This document shows positions 22,374 through 33,100 of a DNA stretch of 64,000 nt, in pieces. This DNA comes from Halomonas almeriensis (GTDB taxonomy: Bacteria > Pseudomonadota > Gammaproteobacteria > Pseudomonadales > Halomonadaceae): positions 186,001-250,000 of the forward strand of contig NZ_JAUFPO010000006.1 in the NCBI RefSeq assembly GCF_030409235.1, written 5' to 3'. The position numbers were made by a program, and so were the translations under genes. The notes below the pieces were generated by a model that saw only the letters and a list, made by a program, of their open reading frames with translations, made no database searches and was not told where the DNA came from. Position 1 is the first letter of the stretch. Each line of letters begins with the position of its first letter.

Positions 22374-24716
22374 ATGGATGACGCGATGCGATATGGATGG
22401 GCCATGCCACTGGCACTGGCGACGCTGCTGGGCATTGTGGTCGCGGCTCTGGCCGCTGCGGCCTGGCTTCAGCTTGTTGCGCTGGCGGGGCTGTGTGCAC
22501 TAGCGCAGCGTCGCTGGCGAGGACTGGCTCTGGCAGGTGTCGTCCTGCTGGTGGCGGTGCGGGTGCTGGCGGTCATCGACGGCGAGCTGGCGCCGGGCCT
22601 AAGTCGTCAGGAGGTGCGGCTCGACGCCGAGGTCGAGGCTGTCTCCCGCCAGGCGGGGATGGCGCGTCTTGACCTTAGGGTCGAGGCGTGTCGCCCGATG
22701 AGGGCGCAACTGCCTTCCTGTCGGAACCTGTCGCGTGCGCGGCTGAGCGTCTATCAGGGGCCGAAGATCCGGGCCGGTGAGCGCTGGCGCTTCACGGCGC
22801 GCCTGCGCCCCCCTTCGGGATTCCGCAACCCCGGGACCTTCAATTATCGAGGCTGGCTGTGGCGTGAAGGCATTCAGGCCACCGGGTATCTGCGCGCCTC
22901 GCCACCTCCCCGGCGTCTGGCGAAGGCGTCACCTTCCGTGCATCGCCGTGCACTGTCGCATCTTGCCGCGCAGGACCTGGGCGCCCGGCCCGCACGCTGG
23001 CTGGCCGCGTTGACGCTGGGTGCCGAAGACCAGCTCACCCGGGATGACTGGGACTTGCTTAATGCCACCGGCACCACGCACCTGGTGGTCATCTCCGGCC
23101 TGCATATCGGCTTGGTGGCGGCCTTTAGCCTGCTGCTCTGCCGTGGCCTGGCGCGTGCCTTGCGCCCCGGCAACTGGCGCCTGGCAATCTGGCCCTGGTG
23201 GGCTGCCGGGCTTTGCGCCTGTGGCTATGCGCTCCTGGCCGGTCTCGAGGCGCCAGCGCTGCGCGCCCTGGTCATGGCCCTGGTGGGGCTCTGGGTGGCC
23301 AGTGGCCGTCACGCCCCTGGTGCCTGGCAAGCCTGGTGGCTGGCCCTGGCCGTGGTGCTGCTGATCGACCCGCTGTCGGCCTGGCGGCCCGGGTTCTGGC
23401 TATCCTTTGTGGCCGTGGCCGTGTTGATCGTCATCTGGCAGGGGCGAACCAGGCCGCAGGGCGCAACCGGTTGGTGCCTGGCCCTGGTGCGAACCCAGTG
23501 CCTGCTGGCGCCGATCATGGCCGCCGCCGTCCTGCTGGCGTTTGGACGCGTGGCACCGGCCGCCCCGCTGATCAATCTGGTGGCCGTGCCGCTGGTCAGC
23601 AGCCTCCTGGTGCCGCTGGGCCTGGCGGGCTGGTTGCTGGCCTGGCTGCCGCCCTTGTCGTCAGCCTGCTGGACCCTCTTCGCGATGCTCAGCGAGAGCC
23701 TGGCCGCCTTGCTTGAGTTCGGTGTGGCCGTCTCGCCGCTCTGGGAACCCGCTGCCCCACGACGCTTGCCACTGGCCTTCGGGCTGGCGCTGGGCGGGCT
23801 GGCCTGGGCGCTTCCTGGCCTGGCCGGCAGTTGGCGGGGCCTGTTGACCGGCCTGGTGATCCTCGGCCTGGCCTGGCCGAAGGCAGAGCCGCTTCCAGCC
23901 GGCGAGCTGCGGGTAAGGGTGCATGATGTCGGCCAGGGGCAACTGGTCGAGCTGCGAACCCGCGACTACCGGCTGCTGGTGGACACCGGGCCGCGCTTCG
24001 GCTCCGGCTTCATGCCGCTGGAATCCCTCTGGCCGCCGGGCCAGTATTTCGATGACGTCCTGGTCAGCCATGGCGACCGGGATCATGCTGGCGGCCTCCA
24101 GGCTCTAGAGGAACAGCATGCGGTGGCGCGTTATCTGGCCCCTGCCGAGGCGGACCTGCCGGTGGCCTTTCAACCCTGTCATACGGGGCAGAGCTGGCAT
24201 CGCGACGGGGTGGCCTTCCGTGTGCTGTGGCCTCCCGAGACGCTGCGCGGCTTGTCCCGCAATGACCGTTCCTGTGTGCTGCTGGTGCGCACCGGCTCGC
24301 ACCGGTTGCTGATCCCCGGGGATGTCGGTCGCCGGGTGGAACGCAGCTTTGTGGCGCGCATGGAGGCCGGCATTTCTGTCCTGGTGGCGGGGCACCATGG
24401 CAGTCGTACCAGCTCGGGGCCAACTCTGGTGAGCCGCCTTGACCCCGGCGTCGTCATCTACAGTGCCGCCCTCGATGGACGCTTCGAGCACCCGGCCGAC
24501 GAGGTAGTGCGGCGTTTTCGTCGTGCCGGTAGCTGTCAATGGAGTACCGCCCAGGATGGTGCCGTGACGCTGCACCTGGCGGATGGTGCGGTGCCGAGCA
24601 TTGAGACCGCCGGTGGTGCGTCCCATGGCCCGGGTCCGCCCCGGCCGGGCCCTGGCCGCAATGGCGGTGTCGGGCAGGACTGCCTTGCGGTAGAATCGGC
24701 GTCAGGCAAGCGCTGA
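22374..24716 (+). CDS. comEC: DNA internalisation competence protein ComEC/Rec2
   Basis: 780-residue polytopic protein of the ComEC family, the inner-membrane channel for single-stranded DNA uptake in natural transformation. The N-terminal OB-like periplasmic domain (about residues 60-190, with RWRFTARLRPPSGFRNPG) is followed by the Competence transmembrane domain (TTHLVVISGLHIGLVA, then many helices) and a C-terminal metallo-beta-lactamase domain with VSHGDRDHAGG and AGHHGSRTSSG. All three ComEC domains are present and the frame is intact, so transformation may be possible, though no other com genes are in the window. The ATG at 22374 has no strong ribosome-binding site. Confidence 0.94.
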   Translation: MDDAMRYGWAMPLALATLLGIVVAALAAAAWLQLVALAGLCALAQRRWRGLALAGVVLLVAVRVLAVIDGELAPGLSRQEVRLDAEVEAVSRQAGMARLDLRVEACRPMRAQLPSCRNLSRARLSVYQGPKIRAGERWRFTARLRPPSGFRNPGTFNYRGWLWREGIQATGYLRASPPPRRLAKASPSVHRRALSHLAAQDLGARPARWLAALTLGAEDQLTRDDWDLLNATGTTHLVVISGLHIGLVAAFSLLLCRGLARALRPGNWRLAIWPWWAAGLCACGYALLAGLEAPALRALVMALVGLWVASGRHAPGAWQAWWLALAVVLLIDPLSAWRPGFWLSFVAVAVLIVIWQGRTRPQGATGWCLALVRTQCLLAPIMAAAVLLAFGRVAPAAPLINLVAVPLVSSLLVPLGLAGWLLAWLPPLSSACWTLFAMLSESLAALLEFGVAVSPLWEPAAPRRLPLAFGLALGGLAWALPGLAGSWRGLLTGLVILGLAWPKAEPLPAGELRVRVHDVGQGQLVELRTRDYRLLVDTGPRFGSGFMPLESLWPPGQYFDDVLVSHGDRDHAGGLQALEEQHAVARYLAPAEADLPVAFQPCHTGQSWHRDGVAFRVLWPPETLRGLSRNDRSCVLLVRTGSHRLLIPGDVGRRVERSFVARMEAGISVLVAGHHGSRTSSGPTLVSRLDPGVVIYSAALDGRFEHPADEVVRRFRRAGSCQWSTAQDGAVTLHLADGAVPSIETAGGASHGPGPPRPGPGRNGGVGQDCLAVESASGKR

Positions 24717-24748
24717 TCCCGCGCCCTATCCACTCGAGCGGAGACACC

Positions 24749-26494
24749 GTGAGCGAATATTCCGGCTGGACTCTCTACAAGCGTCTGATGGGCTATGTCA
24801 GGCCGCACTGGAAAGCCTTCTCGCTGGCCATCGTGGGTTACATGCTGTACGCCGCCTCCAGTACCGCCCTGGCCGAGATGATGAAGCGTCTGATCGACGG
24901 CATTCAGGATCCGGATGCCGCTTTCCGCATGTGGCTGCCTCTGTTCGTCGTCGGTATGTTCGCCTTTCGCGGCATGGGCACTTTCCTCGGTACCTACTTC
25001 ATGACCCATGTTGCCCGAAACCTGGTCCATGCGCTGCGCTGTGACGTCTTCAATCACATGCTTCACTTGCCCGGACAATTTTTCGACACCCATTCCTCCG
25101 GGCACCTGGTCTCGCGGGTCACTTATCACGTGGAGCAGGTCACCGGGGCGGCGACCAAGGCCATTACCATCATCCTGCGCGAGGGCTTTTTCGTCATCGG
25201 CCTGGTGGCCTACCTGCTCTGGACCAACTGGATGCTGACCCTGCTGTTTCTGGCAGTGACGCCCCTGATCGGCGGGGTGGTCAGCTACGCCAGCAAGCGC
25301 TTTCGCCGGATTTCGCAACGCATTCAGCGCTCCATGGGCGATGTGACCCATGTGGCTTCCGAGGCTCTGTCGGGCTACCGCGTGGTGCGTACCCATGGCG
25401 CCGAGCCCTATGAAAAGTCGCGCTTTGCAGAGGCCAGCGAGGCCAATCGCCAGCAGAGCATGAAAGAGGCCCTGACCAAGGCCACCAGCACACCGGTCAT
25501 CCAGCTGCTGGTGGCGCTGGCCCTGGCCGGTCTGGTGTGGCTGGCCATGTCACCGGCGCTGATGGCCAACATGACGCCCGGCGAGTTCGTGGCTTTCATT
25601 ACCGCGGCCTCGCTGATGGCCAAGCCGGTGCGCCAGCTCACCGAGGTCAATGCCATCGTGCAAAAGGGTATTGCCGCGGCGGGCGAGCTCTTTGGTCTGC
25701 TCGAGGAGCCCCTGGAGGCCGATGGCGGCGATCGTCACCCCGGGCGCCTCGAGGGGCATGTACGCTTCGACAGGGTCCACTTCGCCTATGGCGAGAATCA
25801 ACCCGAAGTGCTCAGGGGCATAGACCTCGAGGTCGCCCCCGGTGAAATGGTGGCCATCGTCGGCCGCTCGGGCAGTGGCAAGTCGACCCTGATGGGCCTG
25901 CTGCCACGCTTCTATCACCCGACTCAGGGCAGCATTCTGATCGACGGGGTCCCCCTGGAGGACTTCCAGCTGGCGCCGCTTCGCCGCTGCATCGCCCTGG
26001 TGTCCCAGCAGGTCACGCTGTTCAATGCCAGTATCGCCGACAACATTGCCTACGGCATGGACGAGGCCAGTCCGGAGGCCATTCAGGCCGCGGCGCGAGC
26101 GGCCCATGCAGACGCCTTCATCGAGGCGCTGCCCGAGGGCTATGACACCGTGGTGGGCGAAAACGGCCTGATGCTGTCCGGCGGTCAGCGTCAGCGCCTG
26201 GCGATTGCCCGGGCGATCTACAAGGATGCGCCCTTGCTGGTACTGGATGAGGCCACCTCGGCACTGGATACCGAGTCCGAGCGCTATATCCAGGCGGCAC
26301 TGGAAGAGGTCTGCCGCGGTCGCACCACATTCGTCATCGCCCACCGACTCTCGACCATCGAGCGGGCCGATCGCATCCTGGTCATGGAAGCCGGACAGAT
26401 CGTCGAGCAGGGCAGTCATGCCCAGCTGATGGCGAAAGACGGCGCCTATGCCGCCCTGCATCGGCTGCAGTTTCAGGAGATCGAGCCGGCATGA
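24749..26494 (+). CDS. msbA: Lipid A export ABC transporter MsbA
   Basis: 581-residue ABC half-transporter that flips core-lipid A across the inner membrane. Six N-terminal transmembrane helices (for example FSLAIVGYMLYAASSTALAE) precede the ATPase domain with Walker A GRSGSGKSTLMGL, signature LSGGQRQRLAIARAI, Walker B LLVLDEATSALD and the H-loop IAHRLST. The start is GTG at 24749 with CGGAGA upstream (24740-24745). It overlaps lpxK by 4 bp, giving the common msbA-lpxK pair. Confidence 0.97.
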   Translation: MSEYSGWTLYKRLMGYVRPHWKAFSLAIVGYMLYAASSTALAEMMKRLIDGIQDPDAAFRMWLPLFVVGMFAFRGMGTFLGTYFMTHVARNLVHALRCDVFNHMLHLPGQFFDTHSSGHLVSRVTYHVEQVTGAATKAITIILREGFFVIGLVAYLLWTNWMLTLLFLAVTPLIGGVVSYASKRFRRISQRIQRSMGDVTHVASEALSGYRVVRTHGAEPYEKSRFAEASEANRQQSMKEALTKATSTPVIQLLVALALAGLVWLAMSPALMANMTPGEFVAFITAASLMAKPVRQLTEVNAIVQKGIAAAGELFGLLEEPLEADGGDRHPGRLEGHVRFDRVHFAYGENQPEVLRGIDLEVAPGEMVAIVGRSGSGKSTLMGLLPRFYHPTQGSILIDGVPLEDFQLAPLRRCIALVSQQVTLFNASIADNIAYGMDEASPEAIQAAARAAHADAFIEALPEGYDTVVGENGLMLSGGQRQRLAIARAIYKDAPLLVLDEATSALDTESERYIQAALEEVCRGRTTFVIAHRLSTIERADRILVMEAGQIVEQGSHAQLMAKDGAYAALHRLQFQEIEPA

Positions 26495-27483
26495 GCCGAC
26501 TGGCCGAGCGTTGGCTGGAGGCCGCTTATACGGGGCAGGCCTGGCTGAAGGCGCTACGCCCTCTGGAATGGCTTTATCGACGGGTCGTCCAGCACCGCGC
26601 GAGGGCCTACGGGGCAGGGCGGCGTGACACTTGGCGGGCGCCGGTGCCGGTGATCGTGGTCGGCAATATTACCCTGGGCGGTACCGGAAAATCGCCGCTG
26701 GTGGCCTGGTTGGCGCGCTACCTGAGCGAGTCGGGCTGGTCGCCGGGTATCCTGTCTCGCGGCTATGGAGGCCGGGCGGCCGGTTACCCCTTGCGGTTGA
26801 CGCCGCGCACGCCGGTGGCTGAGAGCGGCGACGAGCCACGCATGCTGGCCGACCAGACTGGGTGTCCGGTTGTCGTGGACCCGCGCCGTCCACGGGGTGG
26901 TCAGTGTCTGCTGGAGGCCGGCTGCGATATCCTCATCAGTGATGACGGCCTGCAGCATCTGGCCCTGGAGCGCGACCTGGAACTGCTGGTGGTGGACGGT
27001 CAGCGCGGCCTGGGCAATGGCCGCTGTCTGCCGGCCGGCCCGCTACGCGAGTCGGTGGAGCGTCTGCATCAGGTTGATGCGGTGCTGGTCACCGGCGAGC
27101 TGCAGCAGGGCTTGCCCGTGGCCAGTCACGGCATGCAGCTCACGCCGATCGCCTGGCGCTCGCTGACGGAGGGCATGCCGCAGCCCCTGTTGCCCCTGCC
27201 ATTCAGCGGCACGGTCAACGCCCTGGCGGGCATCGGTCGGCCGGCTCGCTTCTTTGCCACCCTGGATGAACTGGGCGTCGACTATGTGCCGCATGCGTTT
27301 GCCGACCATCATCGGTTTACCCCCGCCGACCTGGCTTTCGGCGACCAGCGCAGTTTGGTGATGACGGCCAAGGATGCGGTCAAATGCCGCGAACTGACCC
27401 GGGATGCCTGGAGTCTGGATGTAGAGGCGCACCCCGACCCCGCCTTCGTCGACTGGCTGGCGGCGCGCCTGGCAAGGCTGTGA
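26491..27483 (+). CDS. lpxK: Tetraacyldisaccharide 4'-kinase LpxK
   Basis: 330-residue membrane-associated P-loop kinase that phosphorylates the 4' position of the lipid A disaccharide. The N-terminal amphipathic region is followed by the Walker A VVGNITLGGTGKSPLV, LSRGYGG, and the Walker B-like ILISDDGLQHLALERDLE, all LpxK hallmarks. AFADHHRFTPADL and VMTAKDAVKC mark the C-terminal half. The start overlaps the msbA stop, so lipid A phosphorylation and export are co-expressed. Confidence 0.97.
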   Translation: MSRLAERWLEAAYTGQAWLKALRPLEWLYRRVVQHRARAYGAGRRDTWRAPVPVIVVGNITLGGTGKSPLVAWLARYLSESGWSPGILSRGYGGRAAGYPLRLTPRTPVAESGDEPRMLADQTGCPVVVDPRRPRGGQCLLEAGCDILISDDGLQHLALERDLELLVVDGQRGLGNGRCLPAGPLRESVERLHQVDAVLVTGELQQGLPVASHGMQLTPIAWRSLTEGMPQPLLPLPFSGTVNALAGIGRPARFFATLDELGVDYVPHAFADHHRFTPADLAFGDQRSLVMTAKDAVKCRELTRDAWSLDVEAHPDPAFVDWLAARLARL

Positions 27484-27543
27484 CCCTGTTTCGAACCCGT
27501 GCCATCCCCGAGAATGGCCGACAACGCTCATGGAGGCGATGCG

Positions 27544-27753
27544 ATGGACAAGGAATTGCTGGCAATGCTGGTGTGCCCGCTTTGCAAGGGCAAGCTGAAA
27601 TACGACCGCGAGGCCGATGAACTGCTGTGTCGCTATGACGGCCTGGCCTATCCGGTGCGCGACGGGATTCCGGTCATGCTGCCCGATGATGCGCGGCAGA
27701 TGGATGTCGACGAAAAGCTTCCGGCGTCCCGCGGGCGCCCGGACGGACCCTGA
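27544..27753 (+). CDS. ycaR: Trm112/YcaR family zinc-binding-like protein
   Basis: 69-residue Trm112/UPF0434 family protein, usually found between lpxK and kdsB. The N-terminal [14 protein letters not shown] holds a CPxC pair; the partner pair is partly degenerate ([20 protein letters not shown] has one Cys), as is usual for YcaR. The strong GGAGG at 27532-27536, 7 nt before ATG 27544, fixes the start rather than an in-frame ATG 45 bp upstream. The role is not established beyond family membership. Confidence 0.9.
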   Translation: MDKELLAMLVCPLCKGKLKYDREADELLCRYDGLAYPVRDGIPVMLPDDARQMDVDEKLPASRGRPDGP

Positions 27754-27763
27754 GGAGTCGCCG

Positions 27764-28537
27764 ATGCAGGATTTCATTGTCGTCATTCCATCACGCTTCG
27801 CCTCTACCCGTCTGCCGGGCAAGCCGCTGCTGGACATTGCCGGTGAGCCCATGGTCAAGCATGTCTGGCGTCGCGCCTGTGAGAGCTCGGCCGGGCGTGT
27901 GGTGATCGCCACCGATGACCAGCGCATCGGCGAGGTGTTCGACGGCCTGGAGGCCGAGGTGGTGATGACCCGCGCGGACCACCCCTCGGGCACCGACCGC
28001 CTGGCGGAGGTCGCCGACACCCTGGCGCTGCCCGATGATGCCGTGCTGGTCAATGTACAGGGAGATGAGCCGCTGATTCCGCCGGCCCTGATCGACCAGG
28101 TTGCCCAGCGCCTGTTCGATGACAGCGGGGCTTCCATCGCCACGCTCGCCGAGCCCATTACCGATGTCGAGTCGCTGTTCAATCCCAATGCGGTGAAAGT
28201 GGTTCGCGAGGCTTCCGGGCGGGCGCTGTATTTCTCGCGGGCACCGATTCCATGGGATCGCCATGCCTTTACCAAGGCGCCGGAGCATCTCGAAACCGAT
28301 GCCTGGCTGCGTCATATCGGCATTTACGCCTACCGGGCGGGCTTTCTGGCCGAGTACCTTGGCTGGTCACCGTCGACGCTCGAACAGCTGGAGCAGCTGG
28401 AACAATTGCGCGCCCTGCATCATGGCCATGCCATTCAGGTGGGACTGGCCCGGGAACCCAATCCAGCCGGGGTGGATACCGTCGAGGACCTGGAACGGGT
28501 CCGCCAATGGATCAACGCTCAGGGAGCCGATGCATGA
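27764..28537 (+). CDS. kdsB: CMP-Kdo synthetase KdsB
   Basis: 257-residue cytidylyltransferase activating Kdo with CTP for attachment to lipid A. The N-terminal nucleotide site [15 protein letters not shown] (about residues 8-22), then [32 protein letters not shown] and the terminal [19 protein letters not shown] are diagnostic. GAGGAG at 27752-27757 precedes the ATG; a longer in-frame open region upstream has no similarity. It overlaps the phosphatase gene by 4 bp. Confidence 0.97.
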   Translation: MQDFIVVIPSRFASTRLPGKPLLDIAGEPMVKHVWRRACESSAGRVVIATDDQRIGEVFDGLEAEVVMTRADHPSGTDRLAEVADTLALPDDAVLVNVQGDEPLIPPALIDQVAQRLFDDSGASIATLAEPITDVESLFNPNAVKVVREASGRALYFSRAPIPWDRHAFTKAPEHLETDAWLRHIGIYAYRAGFLAEYLGWSPSTLEQLEQLEQLRALHHGHAIQVGLAREPNPAGVDTVEDLERVRQWINAQGADA

Positions 28538-29013
28538 TTCGTGTACTCTTCGTCTGTCTGGGCAACATCTGTCGCTCGCCGACCGCGGAGGGGATGTTGC
28601 GCCACAAACTGGAGGCAGCCGGTCTCGCGGACCGGGTCGAGGTCGATTCCTGTGGGGTCGGCGCCTGGCATGTGGGCGAGCCCCCCGATCCGAGAGCCCG
28701 CAAAGCGGCGGCCGGTCGCGGCCTGGACATTGAACATCTTCGCGGACGTACCCTGACGGCGAACGATTTCGCGAGCTTCGATTATCTGCTGGCCATGGAC
28801 CACGACAATCTGGCTGTCCTGCAGAGGCGCCGGCCTGCCGAGTGCCGTGCCCATGTCGGGCTCTTCCTGGACTTTGCCGGCCTCAGCGACACGCCCGTTC
28901 CCGATCCCTACTTCGGTGGCGAGCGTGGCTTCGAAGAGATGATGGAGCTGCTCGATCGTGCCAGCGAAGGATTGATGGCCAGTCTCAGAGAGCGCCTGGA
29001 GGCTTCGTCTTGA
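28534..29013 (+). CDS. Low-molecular-weight protein-tyrosine phosphatase family protein
   Basis: 159-residue arsenate-reductase-fold phosphatase. The P-loop C-x5-R-S is CLGNICRS at residues 8-15 near the N terminus, and the general acid Asp is in [18 protein letters not shown]. Length and both motifs match the acid phosphatase/LMW-PTP family. In other bacteria such enzymes act on tyrosine kinases of capsule systems, but none is nearby, so the substrate is unknown. It is wedged between kdsB and murB with 4-bp overlaps on both sides, as in pseudomonads, which suggests a conserved housekeeping role. Confidence 0.93.
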   Translation: MIRVLFVCLGNICRSPTAEGMLRHKLEAAGLADRVEVDSCGVGAWHVGEPPDPRARKAAAGRGLDIEHLRGRTLTANDFASFDYLLAMDHDNLAVLQRRRPAECRAHVGLFLDFAGLSDTPVPDPYFGGERGFEEMMELLDRASEGLMASLRERLEASS

Positions 29014-30026
29014 GCCTCGAGGTGCGCGTCGAGCATGACCTTGCGGGCCTCAATACCCTGGGGCTGCCGTGTCATGCCGCGCGTTTCGTGGCGCCGAGTT
29101 CTGAGGCCACGCTGAGCGAGGCGCTGAGTCTGGCACAGCAGGAGGGCCTGGCGCCGCTGGTACTGGGTGGCGGGAGCAATGTGATCCTGCCGTCGAGGCT
29201 TTCCCGGCTGGTCATTCAGCCGGCCATGAACGCCTGGCGCTGGCTTGAGCAGGGCGATACGCCGAGGATCGAGGTCGATGCCGGAGTGGTCTGGCACGAG
29301 CTGGTAATGGCCATGGCGGGCCGGGGGCTCTGGGGCATCGAAAACCTAGCCCTGATTCCCGGCCATTGCGGTGCGGCACCGATCCAGAACATTGGAGCCT
29401 ACGGGGTCGAGCTGGCGGATGTGCTGGAAGCCGTTCGCGTCGTGTCGCTCCAGGATGGCCGCGCCGGCTGGATGTCGGCCGATGAGTGCGCCTTTGGTTA
29501 CCGCGACAGTCTCTTCAAGCGGGAGCTGGCCGGTCAGTTCGTGATTACCGGCCTGATCCTGCGGTTGTCGCGCCGGGCCACTCCGCGTCTCGATTATGGC
29601 GACCTGGCGCAGCGGGTCTCGGCAGCTCCGACCCCCCTGGAAGTGGCCCGGGCCGTATGTGCCACACGCCGCGAGAAGCTACCGGATCCCGCCGTGCTGG
29701 GCAATGCGGGCAGTTTCTTCACCAATCCGGTGGTGCCCCGGGCCCAGGCCGACGCCCTGCGGGTCAGCTACCCCGATATGCCTCAGTTTCCTCAGCCGGA
29801 TGGCGTCAAGCTGGCCGCGGGCTGGTTGATCGACCAGTGTGGCCTCAAGGGTTGGCGTCATGGTCATTTTGGCGTCCATGATCGCCAGGCTCTGGTACTG
29901 GTTCATCATGGGGGCGGGACGGCGGCAGAGCTGCTGGAGCTGGCCGAGATGGTGGCAAGGCGCGTCGAACAGCGCTTCGGGGTCACGCTGCAGCGCGAAC
30001 CGCGCCGCATCATCGACCCAGGCTGA
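29010..30026 (+). CDS. murB: UDP-N-acetylenolpyruvoylglucosamine reductase MurB
   Basis: 338-residue FAD enzyme reducing UDP-enolpyruvyl-GlcNAc to UDP-MurNAc, the step before MurC. Seen: FAD-binding LVLGGGSNVILPS, ENLALIPGHCGAAPIQNIGAYGVEL, GYRDSLFK, and the catalytic Ser in GNAGSFFTNPVV. The best start is TTG at 29010: it follows GGAGG (28998-29002) by 7 nt, overlaps the upstream stop, and gives the N terminus [19 protein letters not shown] expected for the family; a GTG at 29022 is the alternative. This is the long (type I) MurB. A strong terminator follows. Confidence 0.95.
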   Translation: MSLEVRVEHDLAGLNTLGLPCHAARFVAPSSEATLSEALSLAQQEGLAPLVLGGGSNVILPSRLSRLVIQPAMNAWRWLEQGDTPRIEVDAGVVWHELVMAMAGRGLWGIENLALIPGHCGAAPIQNIGAYGVELADVLEAVRVVSLQDGRAGWMSADECAFGYRDSLFKRELAGQFVITGLILRLSRRATPRLDYGDLAQRVSAAPTPLEVARAVCATRREKLPDPAVLGNAGSFFTNPVVPRAQADALRVSYPDMPQFPQPDGVKLAAGWLIDQCGLKGWRHGHFGVHDRQALVLVHHGGGTAAELLELAEMVARRVEQRFGVTLQREPRRIIDPG

Positions 30027-30092
30027 CGCTGATAGCGGCGGCCCGTCGTCGCTTTTATGAAGACCAACGGCGCTGTTGAACGCTCATGATGC

Positions 30093-30129
30093 AAAAGCGC
30101 CCGCTGCCGATCGGCAGCGGGCGCTTTTT
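30093..30129. terminator. Bidirectional terminator between murB and rne
   Basis: A 36-bp perfect palindrome (AAAAGCGCCCGCTGCCGA and its complement, centred at 30110/30111) lies between the convergent murB and rne genes. It ends in T-runs on both strands, so it should terminate both transcripts. Confidence 0.93.
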
Positions 30130-30149
30130 CGCGTCAGGTGCGGGTGGTC

Positions 30150-33100
30150 TCAGCCTGCGCCACCTTCCTGGCGCTTGGCGTCCTGCTCTCGCTTGCGCAG
30201 CTCGCGGGGATCATTATGAGCTCGGCGACGACGCTTGCGAGAGGCGGCGGGCGTTGCCTCGCTCCCTGCCTGAGCCGGCGTCTTGTCAGCGGCCTTGTCA
30301 GACGCGGTTGAGGTCGGCGCCTCTGACGTGGGCTTGGTCTCGGCCTTCGGCTCCGACTTGGCCTCTGCCTTGGCTTCTGCCTTCGGTTCAGGCTTGGGCT
30401 CTGCCTTGGCCTCGGCCTTGGTCTCGGGCTTGGTCTCGGGCTTGGCCTCTGCCTTCGGCTCCGACTTGACCTCTGCCTTCGGTTCAGGCTTGGCCTCTGC
30501 CTTCGGTTCAGCCTTGGCTTCTGCCTTCAGTTCAGGCTTGGCTTCTGCCTTCGGTTCAGGCTTGGCTTCTGCCTTCGGTTCAGGCTTGGCTTCTGCCGTC
30601 GGTTCAGGCTTGGCTTCTGCCTTGGGCTCGGGCTTGGCTTCTGCCTTCGGCTCGGGCTTGGCTTCTGCCTTGGGCTCGGACTGGGCCTCGGCCTTGGGCT
30701 CGGCTTCTGCCTTGGGCTCGGACTGGGCCTCGGCCTTGGGCTCGGCTTCTGCCTTGGGCTCGGACTTGGTTTCTGCCTTCGGTTCAGACTTGGCCTCTGC
30801 CTTCGGCTCGGGCTTGGCTTCTGCCTTCGGCTCGGGCTTGGCTTCTGCCTTGGGCTCGGACTGGGCCTCGGCCTTGGGCTCGGGCTTGGCTTCTGCCTTG
30901 GGCTCGGACTTGGTTTCTGCCTTCGGTTCAGACTTGGCCTCTGCCTTCGGCTCGGACTGGGTCTCTGCCTTCGGCTCGGGCTTGGCTTCTGCCTTGGGCT
31001 CGGACTTGGCCCCTGCCTTGGGCTCGGACTTGGCTTCTGCCTTCGGTTCAGGCTTGGCTTCTGCCTTGGGCTCGGGCTTGGCCTCTGCCTTCGGTTCAGG
31101 CTTGGCCTCGGCCTTGGGCTCGGAGGATGCGTCCTGCTGAGCAGCTTCTTCCTGCAGACGCTTCTGTTCGGCTTCAGCCTTGGGGTTCAGTGCATGCTGA
31201 CGACTGCGCTGGCGCGGATTATTTCGCGTCCGCTTGGGCTTGTCGGAACCGCCACTGGCCGGCTGCTTGTTGTCATCACGCTTGCTGCCGGCAGTGCTCG
31301 CCTCGGCGGACGGCTTCGCTTCCGCTTTGGACTTGCGACTATCCCCGGACTTGGCTTGCCCTTCCTGGGGCTTGTTGCTCTGCCCCTTGTTGTCCGGCTT
31401 GGCACGGTTGTCGGAGGCTTTGCCCTGGTTCTTACCGCTCGAGTTGCGGCCATCCGACTTGCTATTGTCCGTCTTGCTGTTGTCGGTTTTGCCGTCACGT
31501 TTGTCGGACGTTTTGGACGCAGCTCCCGACTTGCCGCGATTGTCTTCCTGACGACCTCCGCGGTTGCCGCGCTGATTGCGGCTCTGCTGGTCGGCCTTGC
31601 TGTCATCGCCCTGAGTCGCGTTGTTGCCGCGGTTCTCCTGATGACTATCCTGGCGGCTGCTACCGCCACGGCCGGAGGACGAGCCGCGACGATTGCGTTG
31701 ACGATTCTGGTTGCTGCTGCCCTGCGAGCCCTGATTCTGGCGCTGGTTACCGCTGTCGCGGGCCTGCGGCTGTTGATCGGTGGTGCCGCCGGTGCCGCTG
31801 GTTCCGGTGCTTGTCCTGGAATCGGCTTCACCATTGATCAGACGGGTGAACCCCTTGATCAGGCGTCCCACGACACCACTGCGCTGAGTGGCCGGCGTCG
31901 TGGTAGTGACCGGTGCGGCCTCCGGCTTGGCGGTAGCGGCCGGTTGGCTGGCGTTATCCTGCTGCAGGGAAGCTGGGGCCGGTTCGTTGTGCTCCACGGT
32001 GGTCACCGCTGCCTCGTCGCGCTTGACGGGCTTGCCGAAGGCCGCCTCGGGCTCGCGACCCACCTCGGTGTCCATGGAGAGCTCGAAGCTGGATTGCACG
32101 CCACCTTCGTCATCGACATGGTCGTCACGCAGGCGTTGCACATCATAGTGCGGCGTATCCATGTCAGGATGGGGTAGCAGGACCACGCGCACTTGCTGGC
32201 GCTGCTCGATGTCGGCGAGCATGCCGCGCTTTTCGTTCAGCAGGTAGGTCGCCACCGGAACCGGCAGGATGGCGCGGATCTGCGCGCTGCGTTCCTTCAT
32301 GGCTTCTTCTTCGATCAGGCGCATGATCGACAGCGAGATCGAGCGAACATCGCGGATCGTCCCCTGGCCATCGCAACGCGGGCAGACCACACCGCTGGTC
32401 TCGCCCAGGGAGGGGCGCAGGCGCTGGCGCGACATCTCCATCAGACCGAAGCGCGAGATGCGGCCAATCTGCACCCGGGCGCGGTCGATCTTGAGGGCAT
32501 CGCGCACGCGGTTCTCGACCTCGCGCTGATTGCGCGCCGGGCTCATGTCGATGAAATCGATGACCACCAGGCCGCCGATATCGCGCAGGCGCAGCTGCCG
32601 GGCAATCTCGTCGGAAGCCTCGAGATTGGTCTGCAGCGCGGTTTCCTCGATGTCGCTGCCGCGCGTGGCACGTGCCGAGTTGATGTCGATGGACACCAGT
32701 GCCTCGGTATGGTCGATGACGATGGAACCACCGGAGGGCAGCTTGACCTCTCGCTCGTAGGCGGTCTCGATCTGCGACTCGATCTGGAAGCGTGAGAACA
32801 GCGGCACTTCATCGGCGTAGCGCTTGATCTTCTGCTGATAGGAGGGCATGACCTGGCGTATGAAGGTCAGGGCTTCCTCGTGGACCTTCTCGCTGTCGAT
32901 CAGGACTTCCCCGATATCCGGACGCAGATAGTCGCGCATGGCGCGAATGATCACGTTGGACTCGCGATAGATCAGGAAGGGAGCTGGGCGCTTGGTCGCT
33001 TCGCCGGTGATCGACTCCCAGACCTGCACCAGGTAGTCGAGGTCCCACTGGAGTTCTTCCGAAGATCGGCCGATGCCGGCCGTGCGCACGATCAGGCCCA

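Noticed and set aside
30340-31125. Regular repeats considered as a possible CRISPR array
   Set aside because: No unique spacers; the repeats are contiguous, in frame with rne and encode protein.
30283-31140. Open frame on the plus strand coding a Ser/Ala/Gly-rich repeat protein
   Set aside because: Exact antisense of the EPKAEAKP-type array in rne; the repeats simply avoid stops on both strands. No ribosome-binding site or independent similarity.
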